23,585 nucleotides of DNA, taken from assembly GCA_964472855.1 (NCBI GenBank), contig CAYYMJ010000042.1:1-23585 (forward strand), written 5' to 3'. A model generated the notes under the pieces. It did no database searches. It was not told the origin of the DNA and saw only the letters and a list, made by a program, of their open reading frames with translations. This DNA is from Tranquillimonas sp964472855. Lineage in GTDB: Bacteria; Pseudomonadota; Alphaproteobacteria; Rhodobacterales; Rhodobacteraceae. Shown here piece by piece: positions 15,823 to 23,482 of the stretch; position 1 is the first letter of the stretch; each line of letters starts with the position of its first letter. A program made the translations under genes and the position numbers.

Positions 15823-17268
15823 ATGATGGACCTGCGACCCATTGGATATGTCATTGGCCTGCTTGTCGCAGTCCTTGGGGCGGCCATGGCCGTGCCCCTG
15901 ACGCTGGAGCTTGTCGACGGCTCGGGGCAGTGGCCGGCCTTCTTTTCGTCGATGGTGCTGACCGTGTTCATCGGCGGCATGGTGGCGCTGGCGTCGGCGG
16001 GCGGCGTGGGCGAGCGGTTGTCGACGCGGCAGATTTTCCTGCTGACCACCGGAGTGTGGGTGGCGTTGCCGGTATTTGGGGGTTTGCCGCTGTTTTTCGG
16101 CGCAACCCAGGCCACCCCGACCGATGCCTTTTTCGAGGCCATGTCGGGCCTGACAACCACCGGGTCGACGGTAATCTCAGGGCTCGACGATCTGCCGCGC
16201 GGCTTGTTGCTGTGGCGGTCGATGTTGAACTGGTTCGGCGGCATCGGCATCATCGTGGTTGCAATGGTGTTCATGCCGGAACTGCGCATCGGCGGCATGC
16301 AGATTTTCCGCACCGAAAGCTTTGACACGCGCGGCAAGATCCTGCCGCACGCGGCCGCCATCGCCCGGCAGATCACCGTGATCTATGTCGCCCTGACGGT
16401 GGCGTGCGCGGTCATCTATTTCGCGCTGGGCCTGCCGGGATTCGAGGCGGTCAACCATGCGCTGACCACGGTGTCGACCGGCGGATTCTCGACCACCGAC
16501 GCCTCGTTCGGGGCATTCAAGGGCACACCCGAGATTGCCGCCAGCGTCTTCATGATCCTCGCCAGCCTGCCGTTCGTGCGTTTTGTCCAACTGGTCGCGG
16601 GAACGGCGCGGCCGCTGTTGCGCGACCCGCAAATCCACGCCTTTGGCGGCGCGATCCTGCTGGTGGCCGCGCTGTTGACCATCGCCACGGCAAATCATGT
16701 CGGCGATGCGCGCCCGCCGCTGGAAGAGATCGTCTTCAACGTGGCCTCGATCATGTCGGGCACCGGATACTCAAGCGTGGACTATCAGGCCTGGGGCGCC
16801 TTCGCGATGGTGCTGTTCTTCTTCATCGGGCTGGTGGGCGGCTGCGCCGGGTCGACCTGCTGTTCGGCCAAGATATTCCGCTATCAGATCCTGCTGTCGG
16901 CGGTCGTGGCACAGGTCCGCCGAATCCATTCGCCCAACGGCCTCTTCGCCGCCCGTTTCGAGGGCCGGAAAGTGTCGGACGAGGTGCTAAGCTCGGTCAT
17001 GGCGTTCTTTGTGCTGTTCGTGGTCACCATCGGCGTCATGTCGGTGCTGTTGTCGATGACCGGGCTCGACCTTGTCACGGCGGTGTCGGGTGCTGCGACG
17101 GCGGTGGCCAATATCGGCCCGGGACTGGGCCCCGAGATTGGGCCCGTCGGCAATTTCAGCGGGCTGAACGACATCGCCAAATGGTTGCTGATCTTCGGCA
17201 TGCTGCTGGGGCGGCTGGAACTGATGGCGGTCTACGTGCTGTTCACCCGCGCGTTCTGGAGGACCTGA
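15823..17268 (+). CDS. trkH: TrkH-family potassium uptake protein
   Basis: A 481-residue inner-membrane K+ channel-like subunit that works with cytoplasmic TrkA, which is not in the window. The start at 15823 (or the adjacent 15826 ATG) gives MMDLRPIGYVIGLLVAVLG, the family N-terminus. The frame extends to a GTG at 15802 without benefit. Four pore-loop segments can be seen: AMSGLTTTGSTV, TTVSTGGFSTTDASFG, IMSGTGYSSVDYQ and AATAVANIGPGLGP, the degenerate glycine filters of the SKT superfamily. About ten transmembrane helices are present. Its TGA overlaps the ATG of the next gene (TGATG), so the ThDP enzyme is translationally coupled to it. Confidence 0.95.
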   Translation: MMDLRPIGYVIGLLVAVLGAAMAVPLTLELVDGSGQWPAFFSSMVLTVFIGGMVALASAGGVGERLSTRQIFLLTTGVWVALPVFGGLPLFFGATQATPTDAFFEAMSGLTTTGSTVISGLDDLPRGLLLWRSMLNWFGGIGIIVVAMVFMPELRIGGMQIFRTESFDTRGKILPHAAAIARQITVIYVALTVACAVIYFALGLPGFEAVNHALTTVSTGGFSTTDASFGAFKGTPEIAASVFMILASLPFVRFVQLVAGTARPLLRDPQIHAFGGAILLVAALLTIATANHVGDARPPLEEIVFNVASIMSGTGYSSVDYQAWGAFAMVLFFFIGLVGGCAGSTCCSAKIFRYQILLSAVVAQVRRIHSPNGLFAARFEGRKVSDEVLSSVMAFFVLFVVTIGVMSVLLSMTGLDLVTAVSGAATAVANIGPGLGPEIGPVGNFSGLNDIAKWLLIFGMLLGRLELMAVYVLFTRAFWRT

Positions 17269-18848
17269 TGGCCGAACATCGCCCGCTGGGGGTGCAGATT
17301 TCCCGCATGTTGCAGCAGCGCGGTGTCGACACGGTGTTCGGCATTCCGGGCGTGCACAACATCGAACTGTATCGCGGCATCGACGACGCCGGGATCACCC
17401 ATGTGCTGGCGCGACACGAGCAGGGGGCCGGTTTCATGGCCGATGGCTATGCCCGCGCGACCGGGCGCCCGGGGGTGGCCTTTGTGATCTCGGGGCCCGG
17501 GGTGACGAACATCATGACACCGATGGGGCAGGCCTGGTCAGACAGTGTGCCGCTGCTGGTGATCTCGTCCTGTCTTGACGAGGCGAGCGCGGTGCAGGGG
17601 CAACTGCACCAGATGCGCGACCAGCGGGCCGCTGCCGCGACGGTGTGCGACTGGTCGCACGAGGCGCGGACGGCGCAGGCGGCGTTTGCCCTGATCGACC
17701 GGGCGCTGGCCGAGTTTCGCACCCGGCGCCCACGCCCCAAGCATGTGCAGGTGCCGATCGCGGCGCTGGCGGCGATGGCCCCGCCGCCGCCCGCGCGGCC
17801 CGACCCGGCGGACGCGCGGGCGCAGGCCGATGTGGGCCCGCTGCTGGCGTTGCTGGCCGCCGCCCGCCGCCCGCTGTTCATCTTTGGCGGCGGCGCCATT
17901 GGCGGCGACTGTGCCGGGGTGGTGGCGCGGTTCGGGGCGGCCTCGTTCAGCACCTATGCCGGGCGCGGGCTGGTCCCGGACGCCGCCCCCCTGCATTTCG
18001 GGCCGTTCCTGGCCCGGCCGGGGTCAGCCGACATGATTGCAACCGCCGATCTGTTGGTCGCCGTGGGCACCGAGCTGGCCGAGGTCGACCTGTGGCGGTC
18101 AGAACTGGGCCATCGCGCGCCGCTGGTGCGCATCGATACCGATCCCGTGGTTCTGGCCGACCGCCATGGCGCCACGCTGCGGATGCCGGCCGACGCGCCG
18201 GCCTTGCTGGGTGCGCTGCTGGCCCGGGCCGGGCCGGGGCAGGGTGGCGGCGGCTGGACGGCGGACGAAGTGGCGGCGGCCCGCGCCCGCTGGCGGGCCG
18301 AAATCGCGGCCGAGCGTCCGGGCATCGCCCCGGTCGTCGACGCCTTGCGCGCGGCGCTGCCGCCAGACACGATGATATTTTCCGACATGACCCAGCTTGC
18401 CTATGCCGCCAAGGAATTGTGGGACATGCCGGCGCCGGGGCAGTGGCACCACCCCAGCGGCTTTGGCACGCTGGGCTATGCGCTGCCGGCTGCCATCGGC
18501 GGCAAGCTGGGCGCCGGCCAGCGCCCGGTTGTCGCCATCGCCGGTGACTATGGCCTGCAATACACGCTGCCCGAACTGGCCACGGCGGTCGAGCTTGGCC
18601 TGCCCTTGCCGGTCATCCTGTGGGACAATGACGGTCTGGGCGAGATCGCGGCCAGCATGGTGTCGGCGCAGATGACCCCCCGACAGGTGCGCCCGCACAA
18701 CCCGCAGTTTCCGGCGCTGGCCCGCGCCTATGGGGCCCGCGCCGCCGAGCCTGCGACCCGGGCCGATCTGGCGCGGGCGGTGGATACGGCGCTGGCGGCG
18801 CCGGTCCCGACGCTGATCTGCCTGCACCCGGGGTTTCCCGCCGGCTAG
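17268..18848 (+). CDS. ThDP-dependent 2-oxo acid decarboxylase, AruI-like
   Basis: A 526-residue thiamine-diphosphate enzyme of the acetolactate-synthase fold. The N-terminal Pyr domain (to about 165) holds the catalytic Glu51 in LARHEQGAGFMADGYARATG and the ISGPGVTNIMTPMGQAWSDSVPLLVISS segment. A central domain follows, then the PP domain with the ThDP-Mg2+ motif beginning GDYG at 426 and ending WDND about 27 residues on, a variant of the usual GDG-N26-NN. The pattern resembles enzymes labelled 5-guanidino-2-oxopentanoate decarboxylase (AruI, arginine transaminase pathway). Acetolactate synthase is less likely since no ilvN-like partner follows. The substrate is not shown by the sequence, and no AruH-type aminotransferase is adjacent. 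It overlaps trkH by one base. Confidence 0.8.
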   Translation: MAEHRPLGVQISRMLQQRGVDTVFGIPGVHNIELYRGIDDAGITHVLARHEQGAGFMADGYARATGRPGVAFVISGPGVTNIMTPMGQAWSDSVPLLVISSCLDEASAVQGQLHQMRDQRAAAATVCDWSHEARTAQAAFALIDRALAEFRTRRPRPKHVQVPIAALAAMAPPPPARPDPADARAQADVGPLLALLAAARRPLFIFGGGAIGGDCAGVVARFGAASFSTYAGRGLVPDAAPLHFGPFLARPGSADMIATADLLVAVGTELAEVDLWRSELGHRAPLVRIDTDPVVLADRHGATLRMPADAPALLGALLARAGPGQGGGGWTADEVAAARARWRAEIAAERPGIAPVVDALRAALPPDTMIFSDMTQLAYAAKELWDMPAPGQWHHPSGFGTLGYALPAAIGGKLGAGQRPVVAIAGDYGLQYTLPELATAVELGLPLPVILWDNDGLGEIAASMVSAQMTPRQVRPHNPQFPALARAYGARAAEPATRADLARAVDTALAAPVPTLICLHPGFPAG

Positions 18849-18850
18849 GG

Positions 18851-18947
18851 GCGGATGGCGCTCGACTCGATCCACCAGACATCCCCTGACCCGTTGAATT
18901 CGACGATTTCAGGCAGCGTCGGGTGGCTTGGGTCTGACGCGAAACGC
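18851..18947. repeat. About 100-bp GCGTTTCGCG repeat family, copy C
   Basis: The right half is clear: core ACGATTTCAGGCAGCG (18903-18918), then a GGTGGCTTGGGTC stretch and the terminal CGCGAAACGC (18938-18947). The left half is degenerate and lacks a good AGCGTTTCGCG end. It starts right after the ThDP gene stop, as copies A and B start right after their upstream genes. Confidence 0.55.
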
Positions 18948-18968
18948 CTTGGGCGCGTGCGCCGCGCG

Positions 18969-19068
18969 NNNNNNNNNNNNNNNNNNNNNNNNNNNNNNNN
19001 NNNNNNNNNNNNNNNNNNNNNNNNNNNNNNNNNNNNNNNNNNNNNNNNNNNNNNNNNNNNNNNNNNNN
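18969..19068. other. Assembly gap of 100 N with 14-base identical flanks
   Basis: The 14 bases before the gap (18955-18968, GCGTGCGCCGCGCG) are repeated exactly just after it (19069-19082). This is what two overlapping contig ends look like, so the true gap may be zero, with the 14 bases counted twice. Confidence 0.9.
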
Positions 19069-19191
19069 GCGTGCGCCGCGCGAGGGCGCGCGTCCCAGCG
19101 CCATTGCAACGCCAATGGCTGGCACCGGCGACCGGGGGGCCGCCTTTGACGCCTGTGCGTTCACACCATGCGGTTGGCCGGCCAGAGACGC

Positions 19192-20481
19192 CTATTGCGC
19201 CACGCGCGCTCCGGCGATCCAGACGGCGGAAATCGCCCGGTCGTCGCCCATCATGATGGTGGGAAAGACCGCTTCCCAGATGTCGCTGGCCCGGGCGTGG
19301 CGCTGGGCGATCACCGGGGTCGATGTGAGGTCAAGCGCGATGATGTCGGCCTCGTGACCGCTGGCCAGCCTGCCGATCCGGTCGCCCCAGCCCAAGGTTT
19401 CGGCGCTGCCCGCCGTGGCAAGCCACAGCAATTGCGCCGGATGCAGCGCCGTGCCCGACAGTTGCCCGATTTCATAAGCCGCGGCCATGGTGCGCAGCAT
19501 CGAAAAGGACGATCCGCCGCCGGTGTCGGTGGCCAGCCCGACGCGCTGGCCCTCGGCCTTGCGGGCGGCCATGTCGAACAGGCCCGAGCCGATGAAACTG
19601 TTCGAGGTCGGGCAGTGAACCAGCGCGGCGCCCACCTCGGCCAGCCGGGCGGTTTCGCGCGGTTCAAGGTGAATGGCGTGGCCAAACAGGGTGCGGGGGG
19701 TCAGCAGGCCATGGGCTTCGTAGGTGTCGAGATAGTCGCGCGCCTGCGGGTAAAGCGAACGCACCCAGGCGATTTCGTCGGTCTGTTCCGACAGATGGGT
19801 CTGGACGGCCAGGTCGGGCCGCTCGGCGGCCAATGCGCCCAGCGCGGCCAGCTGTTCCGGGGTCGAGGTAGGCGAAAAACGCGGCGTGATGACATAGCCC
19901 AGCCGCCCGCGCCCGTGCCATTTGTCAGCCAGCGCCTTGCTGTCGTCATAGGCCGACCGGGGGCTGTCGCGCAGGTTTTCCGGGCAGTTGCGGTCCATGC
20001 AGGTCTTGCCCGCCATGGCGCGCAGGCCGCGGCGGCCGGCCTCGGCGAAGAAGGCGTCGACGCTGGCGGGGTGGATGGTGGCATAGCTGGCCATGCTGGT
20101 GGTGCCGTGGGCCAGCGCCAGATCGAAATAGCGCGCGGCGATGGCGGCGGCATGATCGGGGTCGCCAAAGCGGGCCTCTTCGGGGAAGGTATAGCTGTTC
20201 AGCCAGTCAAGCAGCCGTTTGCCCCAACTGGCGATGATTGCGGTCTGGGGATAGTGGACATGGGCATCGACAAAGCCCGGCAGCAGCAGGGCGTCGCCCA
20301 TGTCGGTCACCGTCGCGCCGGGATGGGCGGCGCGCAGGCGGTCGGCCGGCCCGACCGCGCGGATCATGCCGTCATCGACCAGCACCGCCCCGTGGGTTTC
20401 GTGGCCGGCGCTGTCCGGTGGCGGCGCATCGAACGGGTCGCCGTGAAAGGAAAGTGTCTGACCAAGGATCAGTTCTGACAT
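19192..20481 (-). CDS. guaD: Guanine deaminase
   Basis: A 429-residue amidohydrolase that converts guanine to xanthine and ammonia in purine salvage and catabolism. The frame is open well beyond 20481, but the ATG there begins MSELILGQTLSFHGDPF, the family N-terminus. Zinc ligands and catalytic residues appear in order: DAHVHYPQT (His74, His76), QTHLSEQTDE (His229), FGHAIHLE (His268) and ATDTGGGSSFSM (Asp319). The cysteine-containing GKTCMDRNCPENLRD (158-172) is characteristic of GuaD rather than other amidohydrolases. It diverges from mgtE over 120 bp. No xanthine dehydrogenase genes are in the window. Confidence 0.95.
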   Translation of the reverse strand: MSELILGQTLSFHGDPFDAPPPDSAGHETHGAVLVDDGMIRAVGPADRLRAAHPGATVTDMGDALLLPGFVDAHVHYPQTAIIASWGKRLLDWLNSYTFPEEARFGDPDHAAAIAARYFDLALAHGTTSMASYATIHPASVDAFFAEAGRRGLRAMAGKTCMDRNCPENLRDSPRSAYDDSKALADKWHGRGRLGYVITPRFSPTSTPEQLAALGALAAERPDLAVQTHLSEQTDEIAWVRSLYPQARDYLDTYEAHGLLTPRTLFGHAIHLEPRETARLAEVGAALVHCPTSNSFIGSGLFDMAARKAEGQRVGLATDTGGGSSFSMLRTMAAAYEIGQLSGTALHPAQLLWLATAGSAETLGWGDRIGRLASGHEADIIALDLTSTPVIAQRHARASDIWEAVFPTIMMGDDRAISAVWIAGARVAQ

Positions 20482-20601
20482 GAAGTCGCCTCTTGCCGCT
20501 GACCAACACTTGACCTTGTCGCCGCGGAAAATCAAACCCTGCATCACCCCCGCGCCGGCTGACGCGGGTGTTTGGCGCCGGCGGCGGCAGGGAGGTGCGC
20601 G
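20482..20601. other. Divergent guaD/mgtE regulatory region
   Basis: 120 bases between opposing starts. A hairpin with a two-base bulge (CACC and CGCG at 20545-20554, pairing with CGCGGGTG at 20563-20570) followed by TTT lies 31 bp before mgtE and may be a weak attenuator. No known magnesium or xanthine riboswitch could be recognised. Confidence 0.35.
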
Positions 20602-21993
20602 ATGACAGACCCCGACATGACCGTTCAGGACCCGGGCGAACGCGACGGCGACGTCTATGCGCTGGACCGGCGCACCATTGCCGACGTGCGTGACGCGGTC
20701 GAGGTGGGCGACGCGGCCAGGCTGGCCGCGCTGCTGGACGACCTGCATGCGGCCGACATCGCCGACCTGATCGAGCAGATCGGCGGCGACGAACGCCAGG
20801 GGCTGGTTCGGCTGTACGGGCGCGCCTTTGACGGCGAAATCCTGTCGGAACTGTCCGAGGGGCTGCGCGAAGAGGTGATCGGCGCGCTGGCGCCCGACAT
20901 CCTGTCCGAGGCGGTCCGCGATCTGGAATCCGACGACGTGGTCGACCTGATCGAGGATCTGGAGACGCCGACGCAAGAGGCGATCCTCGACATACTCGAA
21001 GCCCCCGACCGGGTTGCGGTGGAACAGGCGCTGAGCCTGCCCGAGTTTTCCGCCGGTCGCCTTATGCAGCGCGAATTCGTGGTGACGCCGCGGCACTGGA
21101 CCGTCGGTCATGCCATCGATTTCCTGCGCGGGCAGGCAGAGCTGCCCGAGCAGTTCTATCACGTCATCCTGGTCGACCCGCGCATGAAGCCCGAGGGCTA
21201 TGTCACGCTGGGCAAGCTGATGTCGTCGCGGCGCGAGGTGCGACTGGCCGATATCGCCGAGGACAGCTTTCGCAGCTTCGTGATGGACGAGGACGAGGGC
21301 GACATCGCCTATGCCTTCAACCAGTATCACCTGATTTCGGCGCCGGTGGTCGACCATGACGGGCGGCTGGTGGGGGTCATCACCATCGACGACGCCATGG
21401 CGGTGCTGGACGAAGAGCATGAAGAAGACATCCTGCGCCTGGCCGGTGTCGGCGACGAGGATATCACCGACCGCACGCTGGATATTGCCCGGCGGCGGTT
21501 TCCGTGGCTGTTCGTCAATCTGGTGACCGCCATCCTTGCCTCGCTGGTGATCGCGCAGTTCGAACAGATCATCGGGGCGGTGGTGGCGTTGGCGGTTCTG
21601 ATGCCCATCGTCGCGTCGATGGGCGGCAACGCCGGCACCCAGACGCTGACCGTGGCGGTGCGGGCGCTGGCAACGCGCGACCTGACCGGGTCGAACGCCT
21701 GGCGGGTGATCCGGCGCGAGGTGGTCGCGGGGCTGTTGAACGGCGTGGTGTTTGCGGTTCTCATGGGGGGCGTCGGCTATCTGTGGTTCGGGACCGCGAT
21801 GCTGGGGCTGGTGATCGGCGCGGCGATGATCATCAACATGGTGGTGGCCGGGCTGGCCGGCACGCTGGTGCCGCTGGCGCTGGAAAGGGCCGGGGTCGAC
21901 CCGGCGCTGGCATCGGGCGCCTTCGTGACGACAGTGACCGATGTGATTGGTTTCTTTGCTTTTCTGGGGCTGGCGTCGGTGGTGTTGCTATGA
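20602..21993 (+). CDS. mgtE: Magnesium transporter MgtE
   Basis: A 463-residue Mg2+ channel. The ATG at 20602 follows a GGGAGG site; the longer in-frame start at 20572 has none. The N-terminal MgtE domain (about 25-130) is rich in acidic residues (VRDLESDDVVDLIEDLETPTQ) that sense cytoplasmic Mg2+. Two CBS domains follow (about 135-260, with LMQREFVVTPRHWTVGHAIDFL and HLISAPVVDHDGRLVGVITIDDAM). The membrane part (about 300-463) has five helices with the pore signature PIVASMGGNAGTQTLTVAVRALA. The stop overlaps the ATG of the next gene (ATGA). Confidence 0.96.
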   Translation: MTDPDMTVQDPGERDGDVYALDRRTIADVRDAVEVGDAARLAALLDDLHAADIADLIEQIGGDERQGLVRLYGRAFDGEILSELSEGLREEVIGALAPDILSEAVRDLESDDVVDLIEDLETPTQEAILDILEAPDRVAVEQALSLPEFSAGRLMQREFVVTPRHWTVGHAIDFLRGQAELPEQFYHVILVDPRMKPEGYVTLGKLMSSRREVRLADIAEDSFRSFVMDEDEGDIAYAFNQYHLISAPVVDHDGRLVGVITIDDAMAVLDEEHEEDILRLAGVGDEDITDRTLDIARRRFPWLFVNLVTAILASLVIAQFEQIIGAVVALAVLMPIVASMGGNAGTQTLTVAVRALATRDLTGSNAWRVIRREVVAGLLNGVVFAVLMGGVGYLWFGTAMLGLVIGAAMIINMVVAGLAGTLVPLALERAGVDPALASGAFVTTVTDVIGFFAFLGLASVVLL

Positions 21994-22553
21994 CGATCGA
22001 GACGGACAAGGCGGCGGCGCGCACGGCCGCGTTCCAGCGGCGCAAAGTGGCGCACGCGGCCCTGCGCGGGACTGGCACGGCCGGGCATCTTTCGGCGCTG
22101 CTGGCCGGGTTTCGCGGCGTGCCCGTGGCCGGTTTCATGCCCATCCGGACCGAGATTGACCCCCTGCCGGCCATGGCCGAGGCGGCAGCGCATGGCCTGG
22201 TTGCCGTGCCGGTGATCGAGGCCGCCGGTCAGCCGCTGCGGTTCCGGCAGTGGACCCCCGATGCCCCGATGGTCCCCGGCCCCTTTGGCGCCCGGGTGCC
22301 GGCAACGGGCGACTGGATCACGCCCGAGATCGTGATCCTGCCGCTGGTGGCCTTCGATGCCAGCGGCGGGCGGCTGGGCTATGGCGGCGGCTTTTACGAC
22401 CGCACGCTGGAAGGTCTGCGCGCCCGCGGTGCGGTGCTGGCGGCGGGCTTTGCCTATGCCGATCAACAGGCCGAGTGTTTGCCGCTGGAGCCGACCGATC
22501 AGCCGCTGGACATGATCGTGACCGAGCGTGGTATCGTGACCTTCACCGGGTGA
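21990..22553 (+). CDS. 5-formyltetrahydrofolate cyclo-ligase
   Basis: A 187-residue enzyme that uses ATP to turn 5-formyl-THF into 5,10-methenyl-THF, recovering folate in the cytoplasm. An N-terminal basic stretch (AAARTAAFQRRKVAH) corresponds to the ATP-phosphate-binding Arg/Lys region, PIRTEID (51-57) to substrate contact, and the signature LPLVAFDASGGRLGYGGGFYDRTL (117-140) is diagnostic. It overlaps mgtE by four bases (ATGA), which suggests translational coupling. The downstream phosphoesterase gene lies 119 bp away. The same ygfA-like gene is often called fthC or fau. Confidence 0.94.
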   Translation: MTIETDKAAARTAAFQRRKVAHAALRGTGTAGHLSALLAGFRGVPVAGFMPIRTEIDPLPAMAEAAAHGLVAVPVIEAAGQPLRFRQWTPDAPMVPGPFGARVPATGDWITPEIVILPLVAFDASGGRLGYGGGFYDRTLEGLRARGAVLAAGFAYADQQAECLPLEPTDQPLDMIVTERGIVTFTG

Positions 22554-22642
22554 CGGCCCGGGGTGGCGCGGCTTGACGCCCCGTTGCATCAGCGCCATCA
22601 CTGCGCTTCACCATTCACCGGGCGGCAAGCCGCATCAATTGG

Positions 22643-22660
22643 TTTGCCACCGGTGGCAAA
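22643..22660. promoter_or_regulatory. 18-bp perfect palindrome upstream of the phosphoesterase
   Basis: TTTGCCACCGGTGGCAAA is fully self-complementary and ends 12 bases before the ATG at 22673. It could be a dimeric-regulator operator or a hairpin over the ribosome site (AGGGGCGCGG follows it). There is no T run, so it is not a terminator. Confidence 0.5.
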
Positions 22661-22672
22661 GCAGGGGCGCGG

Positions 22673-23482
22673 ATGCGGATATTGTTTCTGGGGGATGTGG
22701 TCGGGCGGGCCGGCCGGTCGGCGCTGGCCCAACGCCTGAGCGGTCTGCGCGCCGACTGGCAACTGGATTTCGTGATCGTCAACGGCGAAAACGCCACCAA
22801 TGGCGCCGGTTTGTCGGCGGCCCACGCCCGCGGCCTGTTCGAGGCCGGGGCCGATGTGGTGACGCTGGGCGACCACGCCTTTGATCAGCGCGACATGATG
22901 CCCTTTGCCGATCAAGAGCCGCGGATCATCCGGCCGCTGAACTTCTCGAAGGCGGCGCCGGGGCGCGGCGCGCGCGTGTTCGACGCCGGGGGCGGGCGCA
23001 AGATACTGGTGGCGCAGGTTCTGGGGCAGGTGTTCATGAAGCGGCCCTTCGACGATCCGTTTTCGGCCGTCGATGCGGTGCTGAACCGGCTGCCCCTTGG
23101 CAAGCAGGTGCAGGCGGCGGTCGTCGACATGCATTGCGAGGCCACCAGCGAAAAGATGGCGATGGGCCATTTCTGCGCCGGGCGCGCCAGCCTGGTCGTT
23201 GGCACCCACACGCATGTGCCGACCGCCGACGCGATGATCCGCGATGGCACCGCCTGTTTGTCCGATGCCGGGATGTGCGGCGATTATCATTCGGTCATCG
23301 GCATGGACCCGGCCGAGCCCATGCGCCGGTTCGTGACCGGGATGAGCGGCGGGCGGTTCCAGCCCGCGCGGGGCGAGGCGACGCTGGCCGGGGTGTTTGT
23401 CGAGACCGACGACAAGACCGGCCGCGCGCAATCGGTGGCCGCCGTGCGCGTCGGCGGTGCCCTGCCCGGGGCGACGCCGTGA
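22673..23482 (+). CDS. YmdB-like metallophosphoesterase (TIGR00282 family)
   Basis: A 269-residue calcineurin-like phosphoesterase related to Bacillus YmdB, a 2',3'-cyclic-nucleotide phosphodiesterase with global effects on gene expression. Metal-ligand positions are clear: MRILFLGDVVG (Asp8), VNGENATNGAGLS (Glu39, Asn40), VDMHCEATSEK (His154) and VGTHTHVPTADA (His179, His181). At the usual GNH position (Asn67) the sequence has GDH (Asp67), a change of a metal-bridging residue that probably keeps metal binding. It starts 119 bp after the cyclo-ligase. The end of the frame (GGALPGATP) merges into the following tandem repeat. Confidence 0.92.
   Translation: MRILFLGDVVGRAGRSALAQRLSGLRADWQLDFVIVNGENATNGAGLSAAHARGLFEAGADVVTLGDHAFDQRDMMPFADQEPRIIRPLNFSKAAPGRGARVFDAGGGRKILVAQVLGQVFMKRPFDDPFSAVDAVLNRLPLGKQVQAAVVDMHCEATSEKMAMGHFCAGRASLVVGTHTHVPTADAMIRDGTACLSDAGMCGDYHSVIGMDPAEPMRRFVTGMSGGRFQPARGEATLAGVFVETDDKTGRAQSVAAVRVGGALPGATP

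Larger units (their letters stand above)
18849..19191. other. Convergent intergenic region with gap
   Basis: 343 bases between the ThDP enzyme and guaD, of which 100 are N. The left part holds copy C of the 100-bp repeat. The right part, after the gap, is GC-rich and without a gene that I can recognise. A short inverted repeat, CGCCATTGCAACGCCAATGG, lies near 19100-19119. Confidence 0.6.

Noticed and set aside
20482..20601. Mg2+ or xanthine/guanine riboswitch between guaD and mgtE
   Set aside because: Only 120 bp, a single bulged hairpin, and none of the conserved segments that I know for these classes.
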